Source: Candidatus Zambryskiibacteriota bacterium
GTDB taxonomy: Bacteria > Patescibacteriota > Minisyncoccia > Phycocordibacterales > DATDWN01
Reading direction: 5' to 3'
DNA: 34,857 bases
Assembly: GCA_023267045.1 (NCBI GenBank)
Contig: JAHFOB010000009.1
Location: 1 to 34,857, forward strand
Made by a program: the position numbers and the translations under genes
Notes under the pieces: model-generated
The model's database searches: none
What the model was told of the DNA's origin: nothing
What the model saw: the letters and a program-made list of their open reading frames with translations, nothing else
Shown here: piece by piece, positions 23,939 through 31,011 of the stretch
Numbering within the stretch: position 1 is the stretch's first letter
Layout of the letters: every line of letters starts with the position of its first letter

Positions 23939-24158
23939 AGTATTTAATTTATCTTTTTAAAACTTTATTACTATTAGTCTTGTTGATAGTGTTATAACTT
24001 TTAAAATATCCTTATTTTTGGCTATATTTTAGTTATTTTTATTGTGTATAACTACTTAAATTCTTTCTACATCTATATTTTAAAGTCTACTTTTATTAAT
24101 TAACCAACAACTTACCCAGACCTTTTTAGTCTGTTATCTACATACTATACACATTCTT
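23939..24158. other. Candidate replication origin (dnaA-dnaN intergenic)
   Basis: 220 bp, very A/T-rich. It holds one perfect DnaA box on the minus strand (24043-24051, TTATACACA) and two one-mismatch boxes (24134-24142 TTATCTACA; 24145-24153 CTATACACA). A/T tracts at 23941-24040 could serve as the unwinding element. The dnaA-rpmH gap (25500-25685) is the alternative but shows only one weak box (25567-25575). Confidence 0.45.
23946..23951 (-). promoter_or_regulatory. -10 element of dnaN
   Basis: TAAATT on the minus strand, exactly 7 nt before the dnaN ATG, no Shine-Dalgarno visible. A weak hexamer in A/T-rich DNA; supported mainly by its spacing, which matches other genes here. Confidence 0.4.
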
Positions 24159-25499
24159 TTAAACAAATATAGAGCGCAATTGGTTTATCTCTTGGATAAG
24201 CATTTCGTCTAACTTCATATCATTTTTTATTTTGTCACACGAATGCATAACCGTCGTGTGGTCTCTTCCACCAAGTTTCTCCCCTATAGCTGGATAGGAG
24301 ATGTTAAAATCTTCACGGAGAATGTACATTATTATTTGTCGAGGTTTTATAATCTCTTTTTTACGAGTTTTGTCGTAAATGAGGTGTTCCTCTATATTGT
24401 AGAAATCTGCTACAGTTTTCACCACTTCCTTCGTAGAGACTAATTTTTTTGGTTTAGCATTATTTTTTACAAAATTTTTGACCTCGGATATATTTACTTC
24501 ACGATCTTTTAGCTGTGATTGAACAGTTATAGAGTTTATTATACCCTCGAGCTCACGAATATTTCCTTGGACTGAATATGCTAGATATTCAACAACTTCT
24601 TTCGATAGTGGATACGGACTTGAACCTGCTTTTGAGCGTATTATAGCTACTCGAGATTCATTATCTGGTGGAGGAATATCTACAACCATCCCAGCGCTAA
24701 AGCGAGATTTTAGTCTCTCTTCCAGGTCTTGGATAAGTGCTGGGTGTTTGTCTGAAGAAAAGATTATTTGTTTGTTGTTTTCGTATAAGTGGTTAAAAAG
24801 ATGGAACAGCTCCTCCTGAATTTTCATTTTGCCAGAGAAAAATTGGATGTCATCCATTATCAAAACATCGTATTTTCTATATTTCTCCTTGAAAAAGTTT
24901 GGTTTGTTTTGTTGTAGGGCGTTTATGTATTCCTGACCGAACTTTTCTGAAGTGGTGTAAAAAACCTTTTTATTACCAGAGTTTTTAAGGTAATTACCGA
25001 CAGCTTGTATGAGATGTGTTTTACCATGTCCAGTTCCTCCGTAAATAAAAAGCGGGTTGTAAACTATGCCCGGTTTTTTTATAACCGCTTGGCTGGCGGC
25101 GTGGGCGAATTCGTTAAAAGGCCCAACAACAAAAGTTTCAAATGTGTATCGAGGGTTTAGATTGTCATCTTTGTTTATATATATTTCAGCAATAGGTAAC
25201 TCTTTGTTAATCTGTTGGATTTTTGAATTTTCCTGTTTTTCTTTTATTTCTTCTTTGGAAATAAGATAGTGTAGGGATTGTATGTTTCCAGAGAGATTGC
25301 GAAGAGTTTTCAAAATAGTATTGTGGAACTTACTTTCGAGCCAGTCTTTAACAAAAGTATTTGGAACTCCTAAGTATATTGCCCCTTCTTCTTGTTTAAC
25401 TACTGCTGTATCTTTGAACCACGTATTGAAATTCGGTTTAGAAAGATTTAATTCCATCTCGACCAGAACGCTGTCCCAGAGTTTTTTGTTTTCCATCAT
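24159..25499 (-). CDS. dnaA: Chromosomal replication initiator DnaA
   Basis: 446 residues from the ATG at 25499 (codon 4 of the longest ORF), chosen because TATAAT lies exactly 7 nt before it and overlaps the upstream ATG. Domain I (WDSVLVEMELNLSKPNFNTW), short linker, AAA+ domain with NPRYTFETFVVGPFNEFAHA, Walker A GGTGHGKT (about 154-161), Walker B LIMDD (about 213-217), sensor region LKSRFSAGMV, and GNIRELEG. Domain IV ends with the DNA-binding signature GGRDHTTVMHSCDKI. It binds DnaA boxes and opens oriC. It faces rpmH across 186 bp and precedes dnaN, the canonical origin order. Confidence 0.97.
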   Translation of the reverse strand: MMENKKLWDSVLVEMELNLSKPNFNTWFKDTAVVKQEEGAIYLGVPNTFVKDWLESKFHNTILKTLRNLSGNIQSLHYLISKEEIKEKQENSKIQQINKELPIAEIYINKDDNLNPRYTFETFVVGPFNEFAHAASQAVIKKPGIVYNPLFIYGGTGHGKTHLIQAVGNYLKNSGNKKVFYTTSEKFGQEYINALQQNKPNFFKEKYRKYDVLIMDDIQFFSGKMKIQEELFHLFNHLYENNKQIIFSSDKHPALIQDLEERLKSRFSAGMVVDIPPPDNESRVAIIRSKAGSSPYPLSKEVVEYLAYSVQGNIRELEGIINSITVQSQLKDREVNISEVKNFVKNNAKPKKLVSTKEVVKTVADFYNIEEHLIYDKTRKKEIIKPRQIIMYILREDFNISYPAIGEKLGGRDHTTVMHSCDKIKNDMKLDEMLIQEINQLRSIFV

Positions 25500-25506
25500 G
25501 GCTACC

Positions 25507-25512
25507 ATTATA
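25507..25512 (-). promoter_or_regulatory. -10 element of dnaA
   Basis: TATAAT, then GGTAGCC, then the ATG at 25499. The hexamer overlaps the first in-frame ATG (25508), which is why that ATG is rejected as the start. Confidence 0.55.
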
Positions 25513-25574
25513 TAGAAAAGGAAAAAAGATAGTACTTGTTAAAATACTACAGATATGTTAGTAATATGTGTATA

Positions 25575-25588
25575 TCCTGTGTACAGGA
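25575..25588. promoter_or_regulatory. Palindrome in the dnaA-rpmH intergenic region
   Basis: TCCTGT-GT-ACAGGA, a perfect 6-bp-arm dyad between the divergent dnaA and rpmH genes, overlapping the end of a weak DnaA-box match. It could be an operator site; no T-run makes it a terminator. Confidence 0.35.
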
Positions 25589-25601
25589 GTAGAAAGTTCA
25601 T

Positions 25602-25627
25602 AAAGTTATAAAGTTTGTAAAGTATTT
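25602..25627. repeat. 26-bp direct repeat upstream of rpmH, copy 2
   Basis: Exact copy of 22759-22784. Degenerate pieces of the same motif (ACTTTATAACT, TTTAAAAACTTTATAAC) continue up to the rpmH start. Confidence 0.6.
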
Positions 25628-25685
25628 GCCCCAAAACTCAATGACTTTATAACTTTTGACTTTAAAAACTTTATAACTCATTTTC

Positions 25686-25826
25686 ATGTCTCAAACATAC
25701 CAACCTAAAAAAAGAAAACGAGCAAGGTCTCATGGATTTCTAGTTCGAAGTAGAACAAAAACAGGCCGGAACACTCTTTTGCGAAGACGCAGAAAAGGCC
25801 GTAAGGCTATAACTACAGTTAATTAG
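25686..25826 (+). CDS. rpmH: 50S ribosomal protein L34
   Basis: 46 residues, the normal length for L34, and almost entirely basic. The sequence runs [20 protein letters not shown], then [20 protein letters not shown] and a short tail AITTVN; the T[YF]QPxxRKRxRxHGF signature and GRxxLxxRRxKGRK are diagnostic. It lies at the start of the rpmH-rnpA-yidC run opposite dnaA, as in most bacteria. TATAAC ends 8 nt before the ATG. Confidence 0.96.
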   Translation: MSQTYQPKKRKRARSHGFLVRSRTKTGRNTLLRRRRKGRKAITTVN

Positions 25827-25897
25827 CATATAGCATATAGTGTTTAGGAAAATTCAAAAAACCTATATACTATTCACTAACTACTAACTACTATCCC

Positions 25898-26248
25898 ATG
25901 CTTCCAAAGAAGAGAAGGATTTCTCGAAAAGAGTTTCCATACATTCTCTCAAAAGGGAAAAGATACAACTCCCCTCACCTTTTATTGTATGTAGCTAAAA
26001 TAGACAATAGCCCAGAGACGAAAGATAGTCGCTTTTCCTTTTCTATTTCAAAGAAAGTCCACCCTCTGGCAGTGGACAGAAATAAAAGTCGTCGTCGAGG
26101 ATACTCGATAATCAACAAAAATCTTGCCAAAATAAGGCCTGGTTACCTGTGTTTTTTCTCTTTTAAAAAAGGAAATGGCGAGGTTAGCTTTAACGATTTA
26201 GAGAAAGAAGTTTTGGAGTTACTTTCGGCTTCCGGTGTGATAATATAA
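25898..26248 (+). CDS. rnpA: Ribonuclease P protein component
   Basis: 116 residues. It binds RNase P RNA and helps remove 5' leaders from pre-tRNAs. The N-terminus MLPKKRRISRKEFPYILSKG is typical, as is FSISKKVHPLAVDRNKSRRR, which holds the RNR motif in the variant form DRNKSRRR. The C-terminal helix (NDLEKEVLELL) completes the fold. It lies between rpmH and yidC; the small yidD gene often found here is absent, with only 5 bp to yidC. Confidence 0.93.
   Translation: MLPKKRRISRKEFPYILSKGKRYNSPHLLLYVAKIDNSPETKDSRFSFSISKKVHPLAVDRNKSRRRGYSIINKNLAKIRPGYLCFFSFKKGNGEVSFNDLEKEVLELLSASGVII
26238..26246 (+). promoter_or_regulatory. Extended -10-like element before yidC
   Basis: TGA + TAATAT ending 7 nt before the yidC ATG and overlapping the rnpA stop codon. 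It suggests an internal promoter giving a leaderless yidC mRNA, although read-through from rnpA is also likely. Confidence 0.4.
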
Positions 26249-26253
26249 GACCC

Positions 26254-26973
26254 ATGAGCGCATTTTTCCACACAATAATATCCGTTCCTCTCTACAATGG
26301 TCTTATAGTACTAATGAGTGGCCTGCCATTCTTTGACGCAGGTATTATAGTCATAATTTTTACTATCATTGTAAAACTTATAATGCTTCCCCTTTCAATT
26401 AAAGCTTCAAAATCTCAATTGGAGATGAAACATACAGAAAAAGATCTACAGCTCTTAAAAGATAAGTACAAAGACAATAAAGAAGAACAATCCAGAAAGA
26501 TAATGGAATATTACAAAGAAAAAGGCATCAATCCATTTGCCAGCTTTTTAATATTGATAATTCAATTACCTTTACTTATAGGTCTTTATAGAGTTTTTTT
26601 GAAATCTGGATTGCCCACAATAGACACTTCTCTCTTATATCATTTTGTTCCTGCTCCAGCTCATATTGACATGGTTTTCTTGGGTCTTATAAATATTGCT
26701 CAAAAAAGCATCACACTGGCCATACTAGCTGGTATAACGACATACTTCCAGATAAATTTGGCAAGCGCTGGGACTCAAGGAGGAGGATCTGGGGGTGAGT
26801 TTGGAAAAGCTATGCAAATGCAAATGAAATATTTTTTCCCAGTGCTAATGACCTTTATCGCCTACACCATCTCTTCTGCTGTGGCTCTCTACCTCATAAC
26901 AAGTAATCTTTTTGCTATTGGTCAGGAGATTTATATTAAAAAGAAATACCATAAATCCATCTTTGTCGAGTAA
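26254..26973 (+). CDS. yidC: YidC/Oxa1 family membrane protein insertase
   Basis: 239 residues, the short form without the large periplasmic domain of diderm YidC. TM segments near 29-48, 96-117, 139-166 and 193-226, with the cytosolic coiled region (MKHTEKDLQLLKDKYKDNKE) after TM1. The family core IIFTIIVKLIMLPLSIKASKSQ is clear; the groove arginine of YidC is Lys41 here (VKLIMLPL). INPFASFLILIIQLPLLIGLYRV and the C-terminal YFFPVLMTFIAYTISSAVALY are also typical. It inserts membrane proteins, alone or with Sec. Last gene of the rpmH-rnpA-yidC run. Confidence 0.95.
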   Translation: MSAFFHTIISVPLYNGLIVLMSGLPFFDAGIIVIIFTIIVKLIMLPLSIKASKSQLEMKHTEKDLQLLKDKYKDNKEEQSRKIMEYYKEKGINPFASFLILIIQLPLLIGLYRVFLKSGLPTIDTSLLYHFVPAPAHIDMVFLGLINIAQKSITLAILAGITTYFQINLASAGTQGGGSGGEFGKAMQMQMKYFFPVLMTFIAYTISSAVALYLITSNLFAIGQEIYIKKKYHKSIFVE

Positions 26974-27092
26974 AACTCCCAAATTTAGCGATCTACTCGT
27001 TTCGAAATTAAAAATTCTCGTCACCTTACGACAGTAAGGCTTCTCGCCTTTTTAATTTCTCAACTTCGTATCTCATCTAAATTTGAGAGTTT
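26973..27092. repeat. Nested inverted repeats after yidC
   Basis: Outer arms 26973-26988 / 27077-27092 (AAACTCCCAAATTTAG against CTAAATTTGAGAGTTT, one mismatch), middle arms GAAATTAAAAA (27004-27014) / TTTTTAATTTC (27049-27059), inner hairpin CCTTAC-GACA-GTAAGG (27024-27039). It could act as a terminator-like structure for yidC, or be a palindromic element. Confidence 0.6.
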
Positions 27093-27093
27093 C

Positions 27094-27268
27094 AAAATCT
27101 CGTCGAACCAAAACCTTTTCAGAGCACCCACAGGGCTTGAGCATGGTTTTGTCAATTGATCCTGAACGAAGTGAAGGAGGAAATTGACAAATCAAGCCCG
27201 AGGACAGAACGAAACTTTCGCTGGAAAGTTGAGTGTCTCTGAAAAGGTTTTGGTGATAAAGAGATTTT
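27094..27268. repeat. Large branched palindrome between convergent genes
   Basis: Outer arms: CCAAAACCTTTTCAGAG (27108-27124) pairs exactly with 27237-27253, extended by AAAATCTC (27094-27101) / GAGATTTT (27261-27268). Inside: GGGCTTGA/TCAAGCCC (27133-27140/27192-27199) continuing to TTTGTCAATT/AATTGACAAA (27148-27157/27182-27191), and a separate hairpin AACTTTC-GCTG-GAAAGTT (27213-27230). As RNA it folds into a three-way junction of about 175 nt on either strand. No coding capacity. Bidirectional terminator, structured RNA or mobile palindromic element are all possible. Confidence 0.65.
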
Positions 27269-28494
27269 TATTTCGTCAAATCCAAACTCCAGAGAGAATT
27301 ATCTGTCTTGTTCATAAACACTAGATACTGTTCACTATCAGAAAGTATTGGTTTTATTACATCAATCGATTCCCCGGCGTCACTAGAGAGATTTTCTACT
27401 ATAGAAGCCGTGTTATTTTTTATATCATATTTCCAAATATCATCACTGAAAGACTGGAAGCCCTTATACCACAAAGTTAGGCTGTCTCCCCCGATTGGAT
27501 TTCTTGGCACAGCACAATAAATCACGGTTTTGTCTTTTTTACTCCATACACATTTCTCTGGGGAAGTCGTTGGAGTCGTTACAGTAGATGTTTTTGTCGT
27601 TGTGTCCAACAAGTACATTAGATCACCGTTTCCTTCTATCAAATACAAAACTTTTGTCGCATCTGGACTAACAGAAGTAGATAAACCAGAAATATTTCCC
27701 AAGATTTTTTTAACTGCTCCTGTTGTTGTATCCACAAAATATAGAAAACCCGGGACATTTTGAGCTGGTTTTGTTGTTAGAGCAACAGTTTTTGTATTTA
27801 CAAATTGTGATAAGAGTTCTTTTATATCAGAATTCCAAATCATTTTCTTTTTTGTACCATCAAAGCTTGAAATATATCCTGATGAAGTATTAACTCCTTG
27901 TTGTAAATAGAAAATATTTGTATCAAAAACCGAGACATCACTTATCCCCCCAGGAAAAGCAATACCAGAAATAGTATTTTCTGTACTTGTGCTCGTCGCT
28001 TTTACCGTCAGGGAATAAGTATCGACTGTTTGGTTATCGTCTTTCAAATATCTAGCAACCAAAGAATTATTTTTGTTACCCCAAATAGCATCGTATACAA
28101 CAGGAATTGTGGTGTTTGAAATACGGTTATGTTGTGGAGAAAATAGTTCAACTTCATATATGTGTCCGGTAGCTTTTTCTATATATCTAACAACTGTTCC
28201 AGCTTTGATGTCCAAAGTTCCTGCTCCAGAGACAGGTTCTTTCGAAAGTTTTCGCAGTTTTAGATTAAAATTTTCAGGCGTTTGCGGTGTTTGAGTATTG
28301 TTTTGGTTTGTTGTTGTACTGACTTGACTACTGTTATCACTCCCACTCCCCCCAAAAGGAAAGAAACCTTTGAATCCAGAAATAATTCCTCCAGAAGTTC
28401 CGTTAGAAGCAGGCACCAAAAAATAATAACCAACAAGGCCGAGAAGAACCATTCCTAGAACTATCGATATTATAATTATAAATTTTTTGGACAT
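27268..28494 (-). CDS. Membrane-anchored beta-propeller-like protein (T4SS locus)
   Basis: 408 residues. An N-terminal signal anchor (about 5-27, IIIISIVLGMVLLGLVGYYF), a Gly/Ser/Thr/Asn/Gln-rich linker to about residue 75, then a domain with repeated short beta motifs such as SVSPDATKVLYLIEGNGDLM, SPEKCVWSKKDKTVIYCAVP and LSDSEQYLVFMNKTDNSLWS. The S-P-D-A-x-K-V-x-Y pattern is that of TolB/WD40-like (PD40) blades. The domain would sit outside the membrane. It is the last gene of the VirB4-pilin run, starting 6 bp after the pilin-fusion stop. Function unknown; a structural or sensor part of the secretion or pilus machinery is inferred from position only. Confidence 0.65.
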   Translation of the reverse strand: MSKKFIIIISIVLGMVLLGLVGYYFLVPASNGTSGGIISGFKGFFPFGGSGSDNSSQVSTTTNQNNTQTPQTPENFNLKLRKLSKEPVSGAGTLDIKAGTVVRYIEKATGHIYEVELFSPQHNRISNTTIPVVYDAIWGNKNNSLVARYLKDDNQTVDTYSLTVKATSTSTENTISGIAFPGGISDVSVFDTNIFYLQQGVNTSSGYISSFDGTKKKMIWNSDIKELLSQFVNTKTVALTTKPAQNVPGFLYFVDTTTGAVKKILGNISGLSTSVSPDATKVLYLIEGNGDLMYLLDTTTKTSTVTTPTTSPEKCVWSKKDKTVIYCAVPRNPIGGDSLTLWYKGFQSFSDDIWKYDIKNNTASIVENLSSDAGESIDVIKPILSDSEQYLVFMNKTDNSLWSLDLTK

Positions 28495-28500
28495 TTCAGT

Positions 28501-29271
28501 TTATATAGATAAATGCCAGTGGTCACCGTCAGAGGCCACAGTTCCTCCACAGGTTTGGCCTTTTTGTTCCCATAAAAATGTCGCTACTTGTCCGCCAAGT
28601 GTTTGGGTGTATGTTGTACAACCATTTGAGCTACCAACTACTCCAGTTTTAATATAGGCATTAAGAGCAGAATTGCTAGAAGAAAGGTCTACTGCTCTAC
28701 CTTGGTAATGAAGTGAGTTTACATCATGAGGGCCACCCGTTGTACTTGTTATTAGATTACTAATATTACAATTACCGCACTTTGAATCAAGATCATTTAA
28801 TGCCGTTATGGTTGTGGGTAGTAATGAAGTAGCTCCTGCTGTTGCCCCAGTAACTGTCGCTCCTCCAGTTGTTGATGGCGGAGGTTTTATATCCAACTTA
28901 AAACTAAGAATTTGCGGGTTTATTGTATTTAAAATAACCCAAGCGCCAATAACAATAAGTAATCCCCAAATAGCGTCTTCTATAAACTTCTTACCATCCT
29001 GTTTTTTGAAAACAGAATCTGTCGTAGCATATGTAATACCCCCTAGAGTTATCATGACAAAAGCCATGGCAACTGCTAGACCGACTGCCAGATTAAATGC
29101 CGCAGGAAGATAGGAGGACAGAGTCGCTTTACTACTATCAAGACCTGGTACAGGAAGAGGAACGAGTAGTGTGTAGCCTTTATCAGTTTGAGCAGAAACT
29201 GTAGCAAAAACAGACAAAAACAAAAGAGCTGATATCGTTGCGTATTTAACTGTAAGAGAAATTGATTTCAT
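28501..29271 (-). CDS. VirB2-type pilin fused to an M15-peptidase-like domain
   Basis: 256 residues from the ATG at 29271; a TTG nine codons upstream is rejected because TATAAT lies 7 nt before this ATG. Signal peptide with likely cleavage after VSA (26), then two TM helices (about 56-80, 98-120) flanking a short basic loop (KKQDGKKF), the layout of T4SS pilins (TrbC/VirB2). A Thr/Gly/Ala linker (130-150) leads to a C-terminal domain with SLHYQGRAVDL (H188, D195) and DHWHLSI (H251, H253), matching the SxHxxGxAxD and HxH zinc motifs of M15-type peptidoglycan peptidases; Cys165, 168, 218 and 241 could pair. Topology puts this domain outside. Catalysis is unproven: the residue before HWH is Asp250. 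Confidence 0.75.
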   Translation of the reverse strand: MKSISLTVKYATISALLFLSVFATVSAQTDKGYTLLVPLPVPGLDSSKATLSSYLPAAFNLAVGLAVAMAFVMITLGGITYATTDSVFKKQDGKKFIEDAIWGLLIVIGAWVILNTINPQILSFKLDIKPPPSTTGGATVTGATAGATSLLPTTITALNDLDSKCGNCNISNLITSTTGGPHDVNSLHYQGRAVDLSSSNSALNAYIKTGVVGSSNGCTTYTQTLGGQVATFLWEQKGQTCGGTVASDGDHWHLSI

Positions 29272-29278
29272 ATCTGTG

Positions 29279-29287
29279 ATTATATCA
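29279..29287 (-). promoter_or_regulatory. Extended -10 of the pilin-fusion gene
   Basis: TGA + TATAAT, seven bases before the ATG at 29271. The TGA is also the stop codon of the upstream gene. It implies an internal promoter that lets the pilin be made independently of the rest of the locus. Confidence 0.55.
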
Positions 29288-30340
29288 CTGCACTCCAAGC
29301 TCTATATTGAAATTTCCTGATGCAAACTGCAGAATTTTGCTTGGGTTTTCGATCGAAAGAGAAATGTTTGATGTCCCAACAGTTCCCTGTTTTTGTCTGA
29401 AAATTCTTGTTGTCTGTGTGGTGTCGTTGTCTATCAGCGCGCCATTTACAGTCCATTTATATATTAATCCTTGAGAGTTAGTAGTGCCAAAGAAAAATGG
29501 CATTCCCACTATAGCTACTTCAGAATTACCAAAACTAGCTATACCAGAAAGAGCTTTTTGAAATTCTATGCCATAAAGAGGATTTTTTTGGTAGAAAATA
29601 ACAGATGGATCATCTGGGGCTAGAAATGTTTTAGCAAATCCGACAGAATCTGTGCTAGCACTGGTTACTTCTACCTCAATATCAAAAGGTCTGGAAATAA
29701 GTGGAGAAACAAATGTAAATGTGTTTTTACCATATCCAGAATCACTATCTTGCACTGATCCATTTTTGCTCCATTTATAGACCAAGTTTTTTGGATTTAT
29801 TTCAGAGCCATTTCCGAGAACCATGTGAGGTAGTGCAACAAAGGTTATTTTGTTTTGGTGGCTGAACATTGCTTTACCTTTGTAAAAAGGTGGGACAAAA
29901 CTGTCTGTTTGCCAGACCAGATCCACAGCCACAGGTTTTATGTTTAGAGTTTTTTCAATAGTATTTCCTTCTGCTGTTTGTATAATAACGTCTATCGATG
30001 TTGTTGTATTGACTTCTCCTGTTGTAAAACTGACACTTTTTATTCCAGTACCTTTTTGAACAGTTTTGCCGTTAATTTTCCATGTAATACCGGCCATATT
30101 TAAGTCTGTAACATAGCTGGTTATAGAAGCGTCAACATTCTGGTTTGAGCTAGGATTTTCTGGGTTTATATCAAGGTTTACATCAGCCCCAGATGATCCA
30201 ATAGTTTGGGCGGAAACAGTTTGAGAAGTCAAAAAAACAGAAAACAAAGAAAACACAATAAATAGACTGAAAATAACCTTTTTCATCCCGTTAGAGACAG
30301 GTCGCGATCTATTTTGGCAGTCAATTTTTAGAAATTTCAT
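29285..30340 (-). CDS. Exported Ig-like domain protein (T4SS locus)
   Basis: 351 residues from the ATG at 30340, which has TAAAAT exactly 7 nt upstream. An alternative ATG at 30286 (333 residues) starts right at the signal peptide (KKVIFSLFIVFSLFSVFLTS, cleavage near VSA-Q). The mature part looks all-beta with Ig/PKD-like segments (LDINPENPSSNQNVDASITS; ITWKINGKTVQKGTG; LVYKWSKNGS; LIYKWTVNGALIDNDTTQTT). No TM after the signal. Family not recognised. The extra 18 residues of the long form are encoded by an inverted repeat that lies across the 5' end, so an element may have altered the start. It sits directly upstream of the pilin fusion; an extracellular scaffold role is inferred. Confidence 0.65.
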   Translation of the reverse strand: MKFLKIDCQNRSRPVSNGMKKVIFSLFIVFSLFSVFLTSQTVSAQTIGSSGADVNLDINPENPSSNQNVDASITSYVTDLNMAGITWKINGKTVQKGTGIKSVSFTTGEVNTTTSIDVIIQTAEGNTIEKTLNIKPVAVDLVWQTDSFVPPFYKGKAMFSHQNKITFVALPHMVLGNGSEINPKNLVYKWSKNGSVQDSDSGYGKNTFTFVSPLISRPFDIEVEVTSASTDSVGFAKTFLAPDDPSVIFYQKNPLYGIEFQKALSGIASFGNSEVAIVGMPFFFGTTNSQGLIYKWTVNGALIDNDTTQTTRIFRQKQGTVGTSNISLSIENPSKILQFASGNFNIELGVQ

Positions 30341-30402
30341 CACTAAAATTTTATATTATTACAATAGTTTGAAAACCAACCGTGACCGCGGTCTCTAACG
30401 GG
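30287..30402. repeat. Palindromic element across the 5' end of the Ig-like gene
   Basis: Perfect arms CCCGTTAGAGAC (30287-30298) and GTCTCTAACGGG (30391-30402) 92 bp apart. Next to the right arm is the self-complementary GACCGCGGTC (30384-30393). The G/C-rich ends contrast with the A/T-rich interior, which holds the -10 and the upstream start codon of the gene. Confidence 0.6.
30348..30353 (-). promoter_or_regulatory. -10 element of the Ig-like gene
   Basis: TAAAAT exactly 7 nt before the ATG at 30340. It lies inside the palindromic element 30287-30402, so the element itself may supply the promoter. Confidence 0.4.
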
Positions 30403-30457
30403 ACTCATTGACTTTATTGTACCATATTGACCGTACCCCAATAAGGATTTATACACA

Positions 30458-30985
30458 CTAGGCCGCTTGTTCGTAATCTCCTTCAAGTAAGCTTATGTCA
30501 TTGTTTAACATGCTTATTTCCCTTTCAGTTAAATTGTCCAAGTTTTTGAGTTTTACCTCGGCTTTAGCCTTTCTTTTTTTAGTCAAACGCCAAGCATATA
30601 AAACTAACAGAGTGTTAATTGGTAATAAACTGACTATCGGTAATCCATCAACAAAAAGGCCTAAAACCCAATACCAAAATTTTATTTTCCATTTTAAAAA
30701 CCAGCCTTTACCAAGCATAAAAAAGAATAGAAATGAAGTTAGAAAAAGACCCGTAGCAAAATTAACACCAGGTATTTCTCCGATCAAAAGTAGATCAAGA
30801 ACAATGTCCATGAAATCTTTAAACAATGCGAGTATCATAGCAATCATAAAAGCACTTGTATCATTTCCTTTTGCTATTTCCTCATTTAACTTTTCTGCCA
30901 AGCTTTTAGCTCCAGAAACTATTTTCTTCTTAAGATTTACATCATAGATTATTCCTCCTCTTATAGTTTTTTCTTCATCATCCAT
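30458..30985 (-). CDS. Multi-pass membrane protein (T4SS locus), unrecognised
   Basis: 175 residues. A charged N-terminus (MDDEEKTIRGG, then a helix LKKKIVSGAKSLAEKLNEEI) is followed by about four hydrophobic segments: FMIAMILALFKDFMDIVLDL, NFATGLFLTSFLFFFML, FWYWVLGLFVDGLP and VSLLPINTLLVLYAWRL. A basic, then charged C-terminal helix (KKRKAKAEVKLKNLDN, TEREISMLNNDISLL) ends it. I do not recognise the family; it is shorter than VirB6 and lacks VirB3 features. It starts 26 bp after VirB4 on the same strand, with a weak AGGA about 10 nt upstream of the ATG, and probably forms part of the inner-membrane platform (inference from position). Confidence 0.65.
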   Translation of the reverse strand: MDDEEKTIRGGIIYDVNLKKKIVSGAKSLAEKLNEEIAKGNDTSAFMIAMILALFKDFMDIVLDLLLIGEIPGVNFATGLFLTSFLFFFMLGKGWFLKWKIKFWYWVLGLFVDGLPIVSLLPINTLLVLYAWRLTKKRKAKAEVKLKNLDNLTEREISMLNNDISLLEGDYEQAA

Positions 30986-31011
30986 ATTTTCTATTTCCTA
31001 TATACTATCTA

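Noticed and set aside
27094-27268. RNase P RNA or another housekeeping RNA next to rnpA
   Set aside because: None of the conserved RNase P segments I know are present, and the dyad symmetry is equal on both strands.
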